This document shows, in pieces, positions 1-8,756 of a DNA stretch of 10,338 nucleotides. This DNA comes from Planctomycetota bacterium (GTDB lineage: Bacteria > Planctomycetota > UBA1135 > GCA-002686595), in NCBI GenBank assembly GCA_022447405.1, contig JAKVCE010000048.1, positions 1-10,338 on the forward strand, given 5' to 3'. Numbering within the stretch: the stretch's first letter is position 1; each line of letters opens with the position of its first letter. The notes under the pieces are model-generated. The model saw only the letters and a program-made list of their open reading frames with translations, made no database searches and was not told the DNA's origin. Position numbers and translations under genes: made by a program.

Positions 1-1553
1 AGCTTGACCGGGTCCGCGGGGAGTGAGACGACGCCGCTGCCGATGTCGGCGCGTCCTTCGCTGATCTGCAATTGCAGCTCGCCACCGAGCCGCGCTCCGG
101 GGCTAGAGACGAGCCCTTCGACTCCAACACCCAAGACACCGGCGACCAGCTTGTCCTCGACGCCGAGGTCCTTGGCTAAGCGAACCGCGTCGACACCGCT
201 GCCGCCGCCCTTGAAGCGCCAGCTCCTCGCGCTCTCCCGTGACCAGGAGAGCTCGAGGTCTCCATCGCTCGTGCGAGCGGTGGTCTTCATCGGTCGCTCG
301 ACGAGGTCCGGCTCATCAGAGAGGTCAGAGAGGATGAGCTCGACCGTGCGGCCGTCTCCCAGCGGGATCTCGCGCCAGGCGGCCTCGATGATGTGGACGC
401 GGGGGCGCGTGCGATGGAGCGGCGTGCGCGCTGCCGGCGGAGGGAGGAAGATCCCTGCGGCCTCCTGCGCTGTGCGCTCTGCTGTCGGGTCCGAGCCCTC
501 GCCCCCGAGGAGCTCGAAGCCGCGCCGGACCTGCTCGAGGAGCTCTTCGATTCGCTCCTTGTCTTCGATGAGCTCGCGCCAGTCGATGACCTTGCCCTTG
601 TCGGGCTTGCCGGGCGCTCCTCCCTGGAGCGGGGGCAGCTCGATCCTCGCCGCGACCTCCTCTCTGGGCTGGTCAAAGCTCGCGCCCGTGAGGACGAGGC
701 GCTCGATGACGAGCTCATGCCTCGCCAGCGCCATCGCGTCGAGGTCCGCCTCCAAGGACTCCCAACGCACGAGGTCGCGGCTGAGGTCCTCAGGGTCTGC
801 GACGGCGAGTCCACCGACAGAGATCTTCGCCGAGGTGAAAGAGAGCGCAGCCTCGCGGCAGTCGACCTGCGCGCCAGTGACCTGAGCCAGGGAGCCTACG
901 AGCGCGCCGCGGATCCCCTTGGCCTGGGCGAGCGAGAGGTAGGTGCTCGCGCCGATGAGGAGCGCAGCGAGCCCCAGGACGCCCGCAGGGCGCCACCAGC
1001 GCCCCTTCTGCTCAAGGGTGGCCCGGAAGCCCTCCTTCGGGAGCCCTCCTAAGAGCAGCCAGGCGAGGGCTCTCACCCACGCCCTCTTCGTCCAGGTCCG
1101 GAAGGCCTCTGAGCCCTCCTCCAAGGTCGCCAGCTTAGTCCTGAGGCGAGTGACGAGCTGGACCAGGAGGGAGCCTGCGAGAGCTCCGAAGAGCAGCCCC
1201 ACAGTGACCCCGCCGCTGACGCGGTCGGACTCCCACTCCGCCCAAGCGATGAGGGGCGCCTCTCCCATGCGCGCGAGCAGGCCGCCGAGCGGTCCGCTCG
1301 CGATAGCGCTCCCGACGCTGTCCACCTGCTCGTGGGCTGCGAGGGCGATGAGGGAGCCTGCACCTGCGATCGTGGTGGAGAGCGGGACGCTGGCGTTCAA
1401 GACGAGGAGCGCGCCGATGCAGAGGGCGAGGAGGGCGGCCCCTGAGTGATCCCAAGGGACGAAGCCCACGATCCCTCCGAGGAGGCAAGAGAGGGTGAGC
1501 TGCTCGCTCGTGACGCGGCCTAGGAGCAGGCCGAAGAGGCGGTGACGTGACAC
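1..1553 (-). CDS. TIGR03546/TIGR03545-like fused membrane protein, partial (3' end outside window)
   Basis: The reading frame is open from 1553 to the left edge (517 residues) with no stop, so the C-terminus is missing. Residues about 5-75 are a hydrophobic N-terminus with a SEQLTLSCLLGGIVGFVPW stretch. It resembles the SPWQLALGFALGLILGLTP-type start of TIGR03546, a small uncharacterised membrane family. A second hydrophobic segment lies at 117-135. Residues 185-300 contain a membrane anchor (190-206), then VTGAQVDCREAALSF, a 'GGLAVADPEDLSRDLVRWES' stretch and LVIERLVLTGASFDQPR. This is the order seen at the start of TIGR03545, an uncharacterised AsmA-like family usually encoded next to TIGR03546. 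A charged, probably helical segment follows (325-347). The start is GTG 1553, with GGAG seven bases upstream; an in-frame TAG at 1575-1577 excludes an earlier start. The gene lies 63 bases after the secreted-protein gene on the same strand. The role is unknown, probably in the cell envelope. The frame is secure; the family assignment is from recalled pattern. Confidence 0.75.
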   Translation of the reverse strand, partial: MSRHRLFGLLLGRVTSEQLTLSCLLGGIVGFVPWDHSGAALLALCIGALLVLNASVPLSTTIAGAGSLIALAAHEQVDSVGSAIASGPLGGLLARMGEAPLIAWAEWESDRVSGGVTVGLLFGALAGSLLVQLVTRLRTKLATLEEGSEAFRTWTKRAWVRALAWLLLGGLPKEGFRATLEQKGRWWRPAGVLGLAALLIGASTYLSLAQAKGIRGALVGSLAQVTGAQVDCREAALSFTSAKISVGGLAVADPEDLSRDLVRWESLEADLDAMALARHELVIERLVLTGASFDQPREEVAARIELPPLQGGAPGKPDKGKVIDWRELIEDKERIEELLEQVRRGFELLGGEGSDPTAERTAQEAAGIFLPPPAARTPLHRTRPRVHIIEAAWREIPLGDGRTVELILSDLSDEPDLVERPMKTTARTSDGDLELSWSRESARSWRFKGGGSGVDAVRLAKDLGVEDKLVAGVLGVGVEGLVSSPGARLGGELQLQISEGRADIGSGVVSLPADPVK

Positions 1554-1560
1554 GGGGGAT

Positions 1561-1564
1561 CTCC
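1561..1564 (-). promoter_or_regulatory. Ribosome binding site deciding the GTG start at 1553
   Basis: On the minus strand GGAG is followed by seven bases (ATCCCCC) and then GTG. No ATG exists in this frame between the upstream stop and the first hydrophobic segment, so this site fixes the start of the TIGR03546/TIGR03545-like gene. A second purine run (GGGAGGAG) further upstream serves an out-of-frame ATG instead. Confidence 0.55.
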
Positions 1565-1616
1565 AGCCCTCATGCTAGTCGATCTCCTCCCGGTCGACCT
1601 AAGGTGGCGTCTTGGC

Positions 1617-3167
1617 TTAAGCGCCCCAGGTGACCTGGTAGCCGTTCGAGAGGTTGAACAGGCTCGAGCAGGGGGAGGTGCCAGAGTCTCGGTACCAGTA
1701 CTGATAACGCCTGGTCTGACCGACGCTGATGGCCCCGTCCGTGACGATCGAGATGGTGGTCGCCGTCGTGAAGCTGTTGCCTGCGTTCGCGAAGAGGACC
1801 TCAAGCCTGCGCACGCTACCGCCAGCGCAGCGGAGCCCGTCACCGAAGGGGTTGCCGTTCCCAGAGTTCACGGCGTTGTTCCCTTGGAAGTAGAGGCCAG
1901 GCCCCGGGGTGAGGTTCGTCGCGGTCAGGACCAGGTCGTCCGCGGCGACGCTCGCCGAGCCGGTCGCGGTGAGCACCGCGCCGCTTCCTGTGTCATTCGC
2001 GCAGCCCTCGCCGAGGGCGCCGTTGTTGGAGCAGGGGCAGGGAGTGCCGATCCCGTCACCGAAGCAGTACTTCAATCCGGGCTCCGTGTCTCCGCTGCCG
2101 ATGGCGCGCGTCATCAAGACGGCGGGGAAGCCGATGACGTCGAGGTCGGCCGGCGGGAAGTCGTTCAGAGAGAGGTCGTTCAGGTCGAAGCCGCCGGGCG
2201 TGTCGGAGTAGGCAGCGAAGGAGCGACCGTTGGAGCTGAAGCTCTCATCGAGCGGCGCGGGGTACTCACCTACGCTGTGGGTGCAGATCACGCCGACGAT
2301 GAAGTTGCCCGAGACGGCGACCCCGCCGGTCGAGTAGGAGTTCAGGATGTCGGTGTCCGCGTTGGTGACCGTCGTGGTTGTGCTCCAGAGGAGCGCGCCA
2401 TCCGACGGGTCACCGTCGTCATTGACGTCGTCCCAGAGACCGACCGTCACCGCGCTGCCATTCGCGATCGAGCCCGGGATGGCCGCCGCGCCGAAGGAGG
2501 TCTGCACCTCCGTGATCGTGTCAGAGCCACCCTCTGCTGCGAAGAGGTTGCCCCACCAGATGTCTCCGCCCAAAGAGAGGCCGATGTTGTTCGTGGCCGT
2601 GCCGAGGTCGTACTGGTACCCCTCGGGCTCGTCGGTGATGGAGATGTCGAGGGCGCCTGTGCCGCCGCTCGCGCCGTCCCAGGTCCCGACCTGCAGGAGG
2701 TAGGTGGAGCCAGAGCTGACGCTGAAGTTGAGGGTCGACTGGAAGCCGCAGGCGTCGTCGTTGCATGCGATCGCGCTCCCGTCGGAGGGGCAGGCGCTGC
2801 CGGCGTAGGCGGCGAGCTTGGTGTCGACGGTGGTCTGGCTGCAGGTCGAGATCTGCGCCACGCCGCTGGCGTCAGCGGTCCATGCGAACCAAACATCGTT
2901 GGCGATCACGCTTGTACCAAACACGTAGCAAGAGGCCTCGGACTGCCCCTCGGAGCCGGTGGTGGCGCTGGAGTTGTCGAAGGCGAAGAGGCCCTGGCCG
3001 GAGATCGCGTCCGCTGCCCCGCAGCTGTCATTCCCGCCCACGACCTGCGAGATCGTGTTCGACGAGGTGGCCTGCGTGCCAGGTGACGACATCCGACCAG
3101 CAGAGAACTGGGCGTTGGCCGTGGTGAGGCTTGTCAGGACGAGGCAGGGGAGGAGGACGTGTCGCAT
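1617..3167 (-). CDS. Secreted protein with one PPC-like repeat, a middle domain and a planctomycete-type C-terminal module
   Basis: 516 residues from ATG 3167. Residues 1-20 form a signal peptide (MRHVLLPCLVLTSLTTANAQ, likely cut after ANA). Residues 46-177 are a beta-sandwich repeat of the pre-peptidase C-terminal (PPC)-like kind: NDSC, ISGQGLFAFDN, NDVWFAWTA, VDTKLAAY, CNDDACGFQS, STYLLQVG. Residues 183-357 form a separate domain with an Asp-rich loop (DDVNDDGDPSDG) that could bind calcium. Residues 365-516 are a C-terminal module (CPCSNNGALGEGC, FGDGLRCAG, RRYQYWYRD, final TWGA) shared with the next gene upstream. GTG 3173 (two codons earlier) is a possible alternative start; neither has a strong Shine-Dalgarno, and ATG 3167 gives the cleaner signal peptide. 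No catalytic motif is visible. A surface or extracellular binding role is inferred; the substrate is unknown. Confidence 0.85.
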   Translation of the reverse strand: MRHVLLPCLVLTSLTTANAQFSAGRMSSPGTQATSSNTISQVVGGNDSCGAADAISGQGLFAFDNSSATTGSEGQSEASCYVFGTSVIANDVWFAWTADASGVAQISTCSQTTVDTKLAAYAGSACPSDGSAIACNDDACGFQSTLNFSVSSGSTYLLQVGTWDGASGGTGALDISITDEPEGYQYDLGTATNNIGLSLGGDIWWGNLFAAEGGSDTITEVQTSFGAAAIPGSIANGSAVTVGLWDDVNDDGDPSDGALLWSTTTTVTNADTDILNSYSTGGVAVSGNFIVGVICTHSVGEYPAPLDESFSSNGRSFAAYSDTPGGFDLNDLSLNDFPPADLDVIGFPAVLMTRAIGSGDTEPGLKYCFGDGIGTPCPCSNNGALGEGCANDTGSGAVLTATGSASVAADDLVLTATNLTPGPGLYFQGNNAVNSGNGNPFGDGLRCAGGSVRRLEVLFANAGNSFTTATTISIVTDGAISVGQTRRYQYWYRDSGTSPCSSLFNLSNGYQVTWGA

Positions 3168-3333
3168 GTTCACTTCTGAGTGTCTGGGTCGGTTCTTGAG
3201 AGGGGGAGCGCAGGTGATTCCGCGCCCACACTTCCTCGATCAAGGATACCCCGAATCTGCAATTCTTGCCGTGAGCCAGGCGCTCCGGAGCCGCCCTCTC
3301 TCGGGCCTGAGCGAGGGTGCGCCAGCCAAAGGG

Positions 3334-3368
3334 AAGGGGCGGCCACCCTTGAAGGGTGACCGCCCCTT
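3334..3368 (-). terminator. Hairpin downstream of the 749-residue secreted protein
   Basis: GGGGCGG (3336-3342) pairs with CCGCCCC (3360-3366), and CACCCT with AGGGTG around a three-base loop, with one C/A mismatch between the two stems. A-T pairs extend the base. It lies 53 bases after the stop at 3422. On the minus strand the hairpin is followed by CTTCCCTTT, a weak U-rich tail; on the plus strand it is followed by TTTT, but no plus-strand gene is nearby. It is therefore read as the minus-strand terminator, possibly bidirectional. Confidence 0.6.
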
Positions 3369-3421
3369 TTGTGCTAGGTGCCCCCCGAGCTCACGCTCGA
3401 GGGGACCGTTCCGTTATGGGA

Positions 3422-5671
<2,250 letters not shown>

Positions 5672-5959
5672 GGGGAACTCTCCGGTGGAGTCGTAATTCC
5701 TGTGTGTGAATAGGGGTTCTAGAACGGTAGACACCTTTCACGCGCAGGGCGCCCGCTAAGGCCTCCCAGCGCAGTGGCTACCAGGCTGAATGATATCCCG
5801 GGAATCCATTTCGTGGGAAGGCGGAATGAAGGATCCATGGATCGGCGGCAAATAAGGCAAAAAACGGACTTAAAGGGGCTCAGGGCCCGCTAAACACCCA
5901 GGCAGGAATCAGACGAACTGCGAGCAAAGCGGGTGCCCTTAGAAGCTGAGATTCTCTCT
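5672..5959 (-). promoter_or_regulatory. Intergenic leader of the 749-residue secreted protein; contains palindromes, promoter not resolved
   Basis: About 290 bases without a gene, lower in GC than its surroundings, especially near 5850-5875. It should hold the promoter of the secreted-protein gene, but no convincing -35/-10 pair stands out. Two perfect palindromes are visible: GATCCATGGATC (5832-5843) and GTTCTAGAAC (5716-5725). On the minus strand the word TGCCTTATTT (5859-5850) sits about 180 bases before the start codon. The same word lies at a similar distance before the small exported-protein gene at 9602-10102. Confidence 0.35.
5678..5683 (-). promoter_or_regulatory. Ribosome binding site deciding the ATG start at 5671
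   Basis: GGAGAG on the minus strand lies six bases before ATG 5671. With the signal peptide that begins there, it settles the start against the in-frame codon 63 bases upstream. Confidence 0.75.
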
Positions 5960-5993
5960 GAGCCCCCCTTATCGCCTCAAGAGGGGGGGTCTC
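5960..5993 (-). terminator. Probable terminator of the methyltransferase/kinase fusion gene
   Basis: A G/C-only stem: GAG-CCCCCC (5960-5968) pairs with a G run and CTC (5984-5993) around a loop of about 15 bases, with one bulged T. It begins 30 bases after the stop codon at 6024. There is no U tract after it on the minus strand (CTCAGAGAGAATC), so intrinsic termination is uncertain. Confidence 0.4.
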
Positions 5994-6023
5994 GCAGGCT
6001 CGCATCGAGCGGCCTTGTCGCTC

Positions 6024-7769
6024 TCAGATGCCGAAGAAGCGGTGGACCCAATCAGGGCGACTGTAGTCCCAGCTCCTCTCTGCGACGTCTGCGACGAGGA
6101 GGGGATAGATCCTCTCCACAGCCGTCACGACCCTGGCAGGGAGCTCTAGCGCGCTCGCGTAGGAGTCCAACGCAGCTCGTTCATGGGGTCTCAGTCCGCC
6201 ATCGCTGTCCTCCAAGAGTCGCCAAGCCTCACCAGGTGTCACCCCTGACTCTTGCTTTCGCTCGTGGATGATGAGGTGAAGCAGGTCAAACATGGGGAGG
6301 TCCTGCTCCACCGTGGAGCCCCAGTCGAGGTAGCCAAGGACGCCACCCTGAGTGTCCACCTGGACGTGTTTGCTGCGCAGGTCACCGTGAGAGCGGACGA
6401 GGGGGAACACCTCTCCGACGAGGGCCTCTCTCGCTCTCCACTCCATCTCCCTGAGCGCTGCGATCGTGCTGGTCTCTTTTGCTTTCTCGACTACCCGTCG
6501 GACGCGCTCCCCGACCAGTCGCTCACAGTCTCTCTCTGTGAACGTGGTCGCCGGACGGGTCGTCATCTTGGAGAGGTGAAGTGAGACGTCTCGGAGCATC
6601 CGCTCGACGCGTCGTGGGTCTCCGCAGATTTGACCTGCGGTGAGACCCTCAAGGCGCTCTTCGGCTGTGTACCAGATACCGTCCATCATGATCGCGCCGC
6701 AGGAGCGTGGGACCGGGAGCCAAGGGAACTCATCGCGCAGCTCGGAGAGCGCAGCGAGGTGCCTCTTCATGTGGCGCTTTTGATAGGACTCCATCGGGAC
6801 GTGCAGGGCGAGCGGACGCGCGCCCTCAGACAAGAGGAGCGCGTTGCTCGCGCGCGTGTTCACGAGGTGCTCCAGCTCATGAGCGGCGGACCCGCCTGCG
6901 CCGAGCGCCTCGGTGATGAGGAGCTCTGAGAGCGGTCGCTCGAGCCTCGCGCGAGGCTTGTGCGCGATCAGGGCGTAGGAGGGCGTGAGGTGAGGGAAGA
7001 GGCCCAGCCCCTTCGCCAGCATCTTCAAGCGGTTCGAGCGCTCCTTCGGTCCGAGGGGGAGCGACGGGCCGCTGTCTCCGAGCGAGACGCAGAAGGTGAA
7101 GTCTCTTGAGTCCGGATAGAGGGCGTGAGGGCGCAGCCCGACGAGCCCTGCGCGTTGGAGCTCGGCTGAGTGCTCTGCGAGGGACTTCCCCTCGCCAGAG
7201 AAGAGGCTCTTGAGGTACTCGCCCGGTCTCCGGACCTCAAACTCACCGTGGACCCCGGTGGAGCGCTTGTAGGCGTAGCGGTTATCGGCGACGAGGACGA
7301 CCTCACCGCGCGACACCCTCGCGAGCTCGGCGGCGCTCACCGACACCGCACGCTCACTGACGACGAGGTCGAAGCTCTCGTCAGGGTGTGGCAGGCGCCG
7401 CTCTCCGTCGGAGAGCTCGGTCTGCATCGGGAGCTTCAGCCCGCGCGCGCGGGCGTCCGCGAAGGCGAGGCGGCTGGAGCTCTCGTCCCGCAGCACGACC
7501 TCCCAGCCTAGTAAGGCAAGGCCTGCACCAGCTCCTGAGAAGGCGTTCCCGATGAAGAGCGCGCGCCCTCTGCGCGTGCGCAGGAGGGGGAGCCAAGCGG
7601 CTCGGCTATGGCGCAAGAGGAGCATCAAGTGCTCCGCGCGCTGAAGGGGCAGGGAGCAGAGGAGCTCCTCAAGGGATTCACGGAAGTCCGCGCCCTCTGC
7701 AGCGCTCGCTAGGAACTGCTTGAGGTCGTCGGCTTCCAGGGGCCAGGGTGAGTGTAGATCGGCAGGCAT
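6024..7769 (-). CDS. Methyltransferase-like / APH-type kinase-like fusion protein
   Basis: 581 residues. The N-terminal half (about 66-230) looks like a class I SAM methyltransferase: ALFIGNAFSGAGAGLALLGW followed by an acidic residue (D95) resembles motif I, and PHPDESFDLVVSERAVS the mid-fold strand, followed by ELARVSRGEVVLVAD. The glycine motif is unusual (GNAFSGAG rather than GCGxG). The C-terminal half (about 310-581) resembles the aminoglycoside phosphotransferase/choline-kinase fold. SHGDLRSKHV (460-469) is the catalytic loop, with Asp463; YLDWG (480-484) corresponds to the metal-binding Asp-Phe/Trp-Gly. Two positions differ from the standard kinase: the usual Asn after HGD is His468, and the beta-3 strand reads ALHVP where ALKVP would be expected. 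No signal peptide, so cytosolic. The substrate is unknown; similar kinases act on small molecules or glycans. ATG 7769 is the only start, because an in-frame TGA lies four codons upstream. Confidence 0.8.
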   Translation of the reverse strand: MPADLHSPWPLEADDLKQFLASAAEGADFRESLEELLCSLPLQRAEHLMLLLRHSRAAWLPLLRTRRGRALFIGNAFSGAGAGLALLGWEVVLRDESSSRLAFADARARGLKLPMQTELSDGERRLPHPDESFDLVVSERAVSVSAAELARVSRGEVVLVADNRYAYKRSTGVHGEFEVRRPGEYLKSLFSGEGKSLAEHSAELQRAGLVGLRPHALYPDSRDFTFCVSLGDSGPSLPLGPKERSNRLKMLAKGLGLFPHLTPSYALIAHKPRARLERPLSELLITEALGAGGSAAHELEHLVNTRASNALLLSEGARPLALHVPMESYQKRHMKRHLAALSELRDEFPWLPVPRSCGAIMMDGIWYTAEERLEGLTAGQICGDPRRVERMLRDVSLHLSKMTTRPATTFTERDCERLVGERVRRVVEKAKETSTIAALREMEWRAREALVGEVFPLVRSHGDLRSKHVQVDTQGGVLGYLDWGSTVEQDLPMFDLLHLIIHERKQESGVTPGEAWRLLEDSDGGLRPHERAALDSYASALELPARVVTAVERIYPLLVADVAERSWDYSRPDWVHRFFGI

Positions 7770-7773
7770 AAGG

Positions 7774-7800
7774 CTAGGTGCTCATGGCAACCCCTCCAGC
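7774..7800 (-). promoter_or_regulatory. Possible mini-ORF leader (Met-Ser-Thr-stop) before the fusion gene
   Basis: On the minus strand GGAGGGG is followed by five bases and ATG-AGC-ACC-TAG (7785-7774). Four bases after that stop is the ATG of the fusion gene (7769). The strong ribosome binding site is ideally placed for the mini-ORF but 21 bases from the real start, which has none of its own. Reinitiation after the mini-ORF is a possible way of translating the gene. It may also be chance. Confidence 0.35.
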
Positions 7801-7971
7801 GAACCCTATCCCACGGGCGAGGGGTCCCGATGAAATCCGGAGTTAGATGTCCGTCCCTGGAGGCGGAGGTCAATTGTTGGGGCGGTAGAGCGAGGAGCTG
7901 GTGGGTTTATAGGGCTTTCCAGCTTCGGGCCAGCGCTCTCACCCCCTCTCTCAATGAGCATCCAGGTCCAC

Positions 7972-7976
7972 AGGAG
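7972..7976 (+). promoter_or_regulatory. Ribosome binding site deciding the ATG start at 7983
   Basis: AGGAG lies six bases before ATG 7983. The frame is open further upstream to an ATG at 7830, but that extension is low-complexity and unlike the family, whose conserved sequence begins with RIGLVVPSSNTT shortly after 7983. Confidence 0.7.
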
Positions 7977-7982
7977 AAGCAG

Positions 7983-8756
7983 ATGAAGATGAACCCCCAA
8001 GCGTCCCACAGCGACGGCCCCCGCCGCATCGGCCTCGTGGTGCCGAGCTCGAACACGACGATGGAGACAGAGCTCCCGGAGATGTTTCGTCGCATGTCAG
8101 GGGCCGGCTCTCCGCAGCTGACCGTGCACTCTTCGAGGATGCGCATGCGCACCGTGAGCCCAGAGGAGCTCCTGAAGATGGACGCCCAAGCGGACCGCTG
8201 CGTAGAAGAGCTCGCAGACGCCGAGGTGGACGCCGTCGCCTACGCGTGTCTCGTCGCGGTGATGTGCCAAGGGCCTGCCTATGCAGCGCAGCTCGAGGGG
8301 AGGCTCCAGGCGCGTATGGGCGAGAACAGCGCGCCGGTGGTCACGAGCGCTGGCGCCCTGAAGGACGCGCTCAGTCACCTGAAAGCAAAGAGGGTCAGCC
8401 TCATCGCTCCATACCTCCCCGAGCTGACAGCCAAGGTCGTGCACGGGATCGAGTCGGAAGGCGTCGAGGTCGTCGACGCGATCTCGCTCGGCATCTCCGA
8501 CAACGTCGCGGTCGGGAGGAGGTCCCCGCTTGAGCTCATTGAGGAGTCGAAGCGGCTCAACGTGCAGGGCGTGGACGCGGTCATCCTCTCTGCCTGCGTG
8601 CAGATGCCTTCGCTCGCTGCCGTCCCCCTGGTAGAGGCCGCCCTCGGCGTACCCGTGATCAGCGCTGCGACCGCGACCGTCTTCTCACTTCGAAAGCAGC
8701 TCAACTGGGACGCGCCGGTGGCTGGCGCTGGGCAGCTCTTGGGAGGTGCCCAGTGA
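7983..8756 (+). CDS. maiA: Maleate isomerase-type protein (Asp/Glu racemase superfamily)
   Basis: 257 residues, close to the usual 250 for maleate cis-trans isomerases, which convert maleate to fumarate without cofactor using two cysteines. The family pattern is clear: RIGLVVPSSNTTMETE (15-30, with Asn24), HSSRMRMRTVSPEEL (49-63), AYACLVAVM (87-94; Cys89), TSAGAL (121-126), APY (142-144), ISDNVAVGR (171-179; Asn174) and ILSACVQMPS (201-210; Cys205). Both catalytic cysteines and the conserved Asn/Tyr positions are present. The best-known role is the last step of nicotinate breakdown via maleamate, but no nic-type genes are nearby, so the natural substrate may differ. It is cytosolic. It overlaps the next gene by four bases, so the two products are probably made together. 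A related arylmalonate decarboxylase or racemase activity is possible, but the two-cysteine pattern with SSNTTME favours maleate isomerase. Confidence 0.85.
   Translation: MKMNPQASHSDGPRRIGLVVPSSNTTMETELPEMFRRMSGAGSPQLTVHSSRMRMRTVSPEELLKMDAQADRCVEELADAEVDAVAYACLVAVMCQGPAYAAQLEGRLQARMGENSAPVVTSAGALKDALSHLKAKRVSLIAPYLPELTAKVVHGIESEGVEVVDAISLGISDNVAVGRRSPLELIEESKRLNVQGVDAVILSACVQMPSLAAVPLVEAALGVPVISAATATVFSLRKQLNWDAPVAGAGQLLGGAQ
8741..8746 (+). promoter_or_regulatory. Ribosome binding site for the overlapping downstream gene
   Basis: GGGAGG lies inside the last codons of the isomerase gene, six bases before GTG 8753. The start overlaps the isomerase stop as GTGA, a layout that favours translational coupling. 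Confidence 0.7.

Noticed and set aside
4..1449. Plus-strand open frames at 4-885, 393-1052 and 943-1449
   Set aside because: Ser/Arg- or Glu/Leu-rich low-complexity translations antisense to the TIGR03546/TIGR03545-like gene, which has an unbroken frame and coherent membrane and soluble segments.
1572..3086. Plus-strand open frame of 504 codons
   Set aside because: It is exactly antisense to the secreted-protein gene. Its translation is repetitive Val/Gly/Arg/Ala with no domain, and the opposite strand has a signal peptide and recognisable repeats. GC-rich codon use keeps the antisense frame open.
3240..3330. Possible sigma-54-type promoter (TGGC...TTGCA on the minus strand) before the 516-residue secreted protein
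   Set aside because: The spacing between the GG and GC elements does not match the fixed ten-base gap of sigma-54 promoters.
5672..5734. Upstream in-frame start at 5734 for the 749-residue secreted protein
   Set aside because: It adds 21 residues in front of a complete signal peptide, and ATG 5671 has its own GGAGAG site.
7874..7913. TTGTTG ... TATAGG as a promoter for the isomerase operon
   Set aside because: The gap between the two boxes is 28 bases, too long for a standard -35/-10 pair.
7830..7982. Upstream in-frame ATG at 7830 for the maleate isomerase-type gene
   Set aside because: The 51 extra residues are unlike the family and ATG 7983 has a well placed AGGAG.
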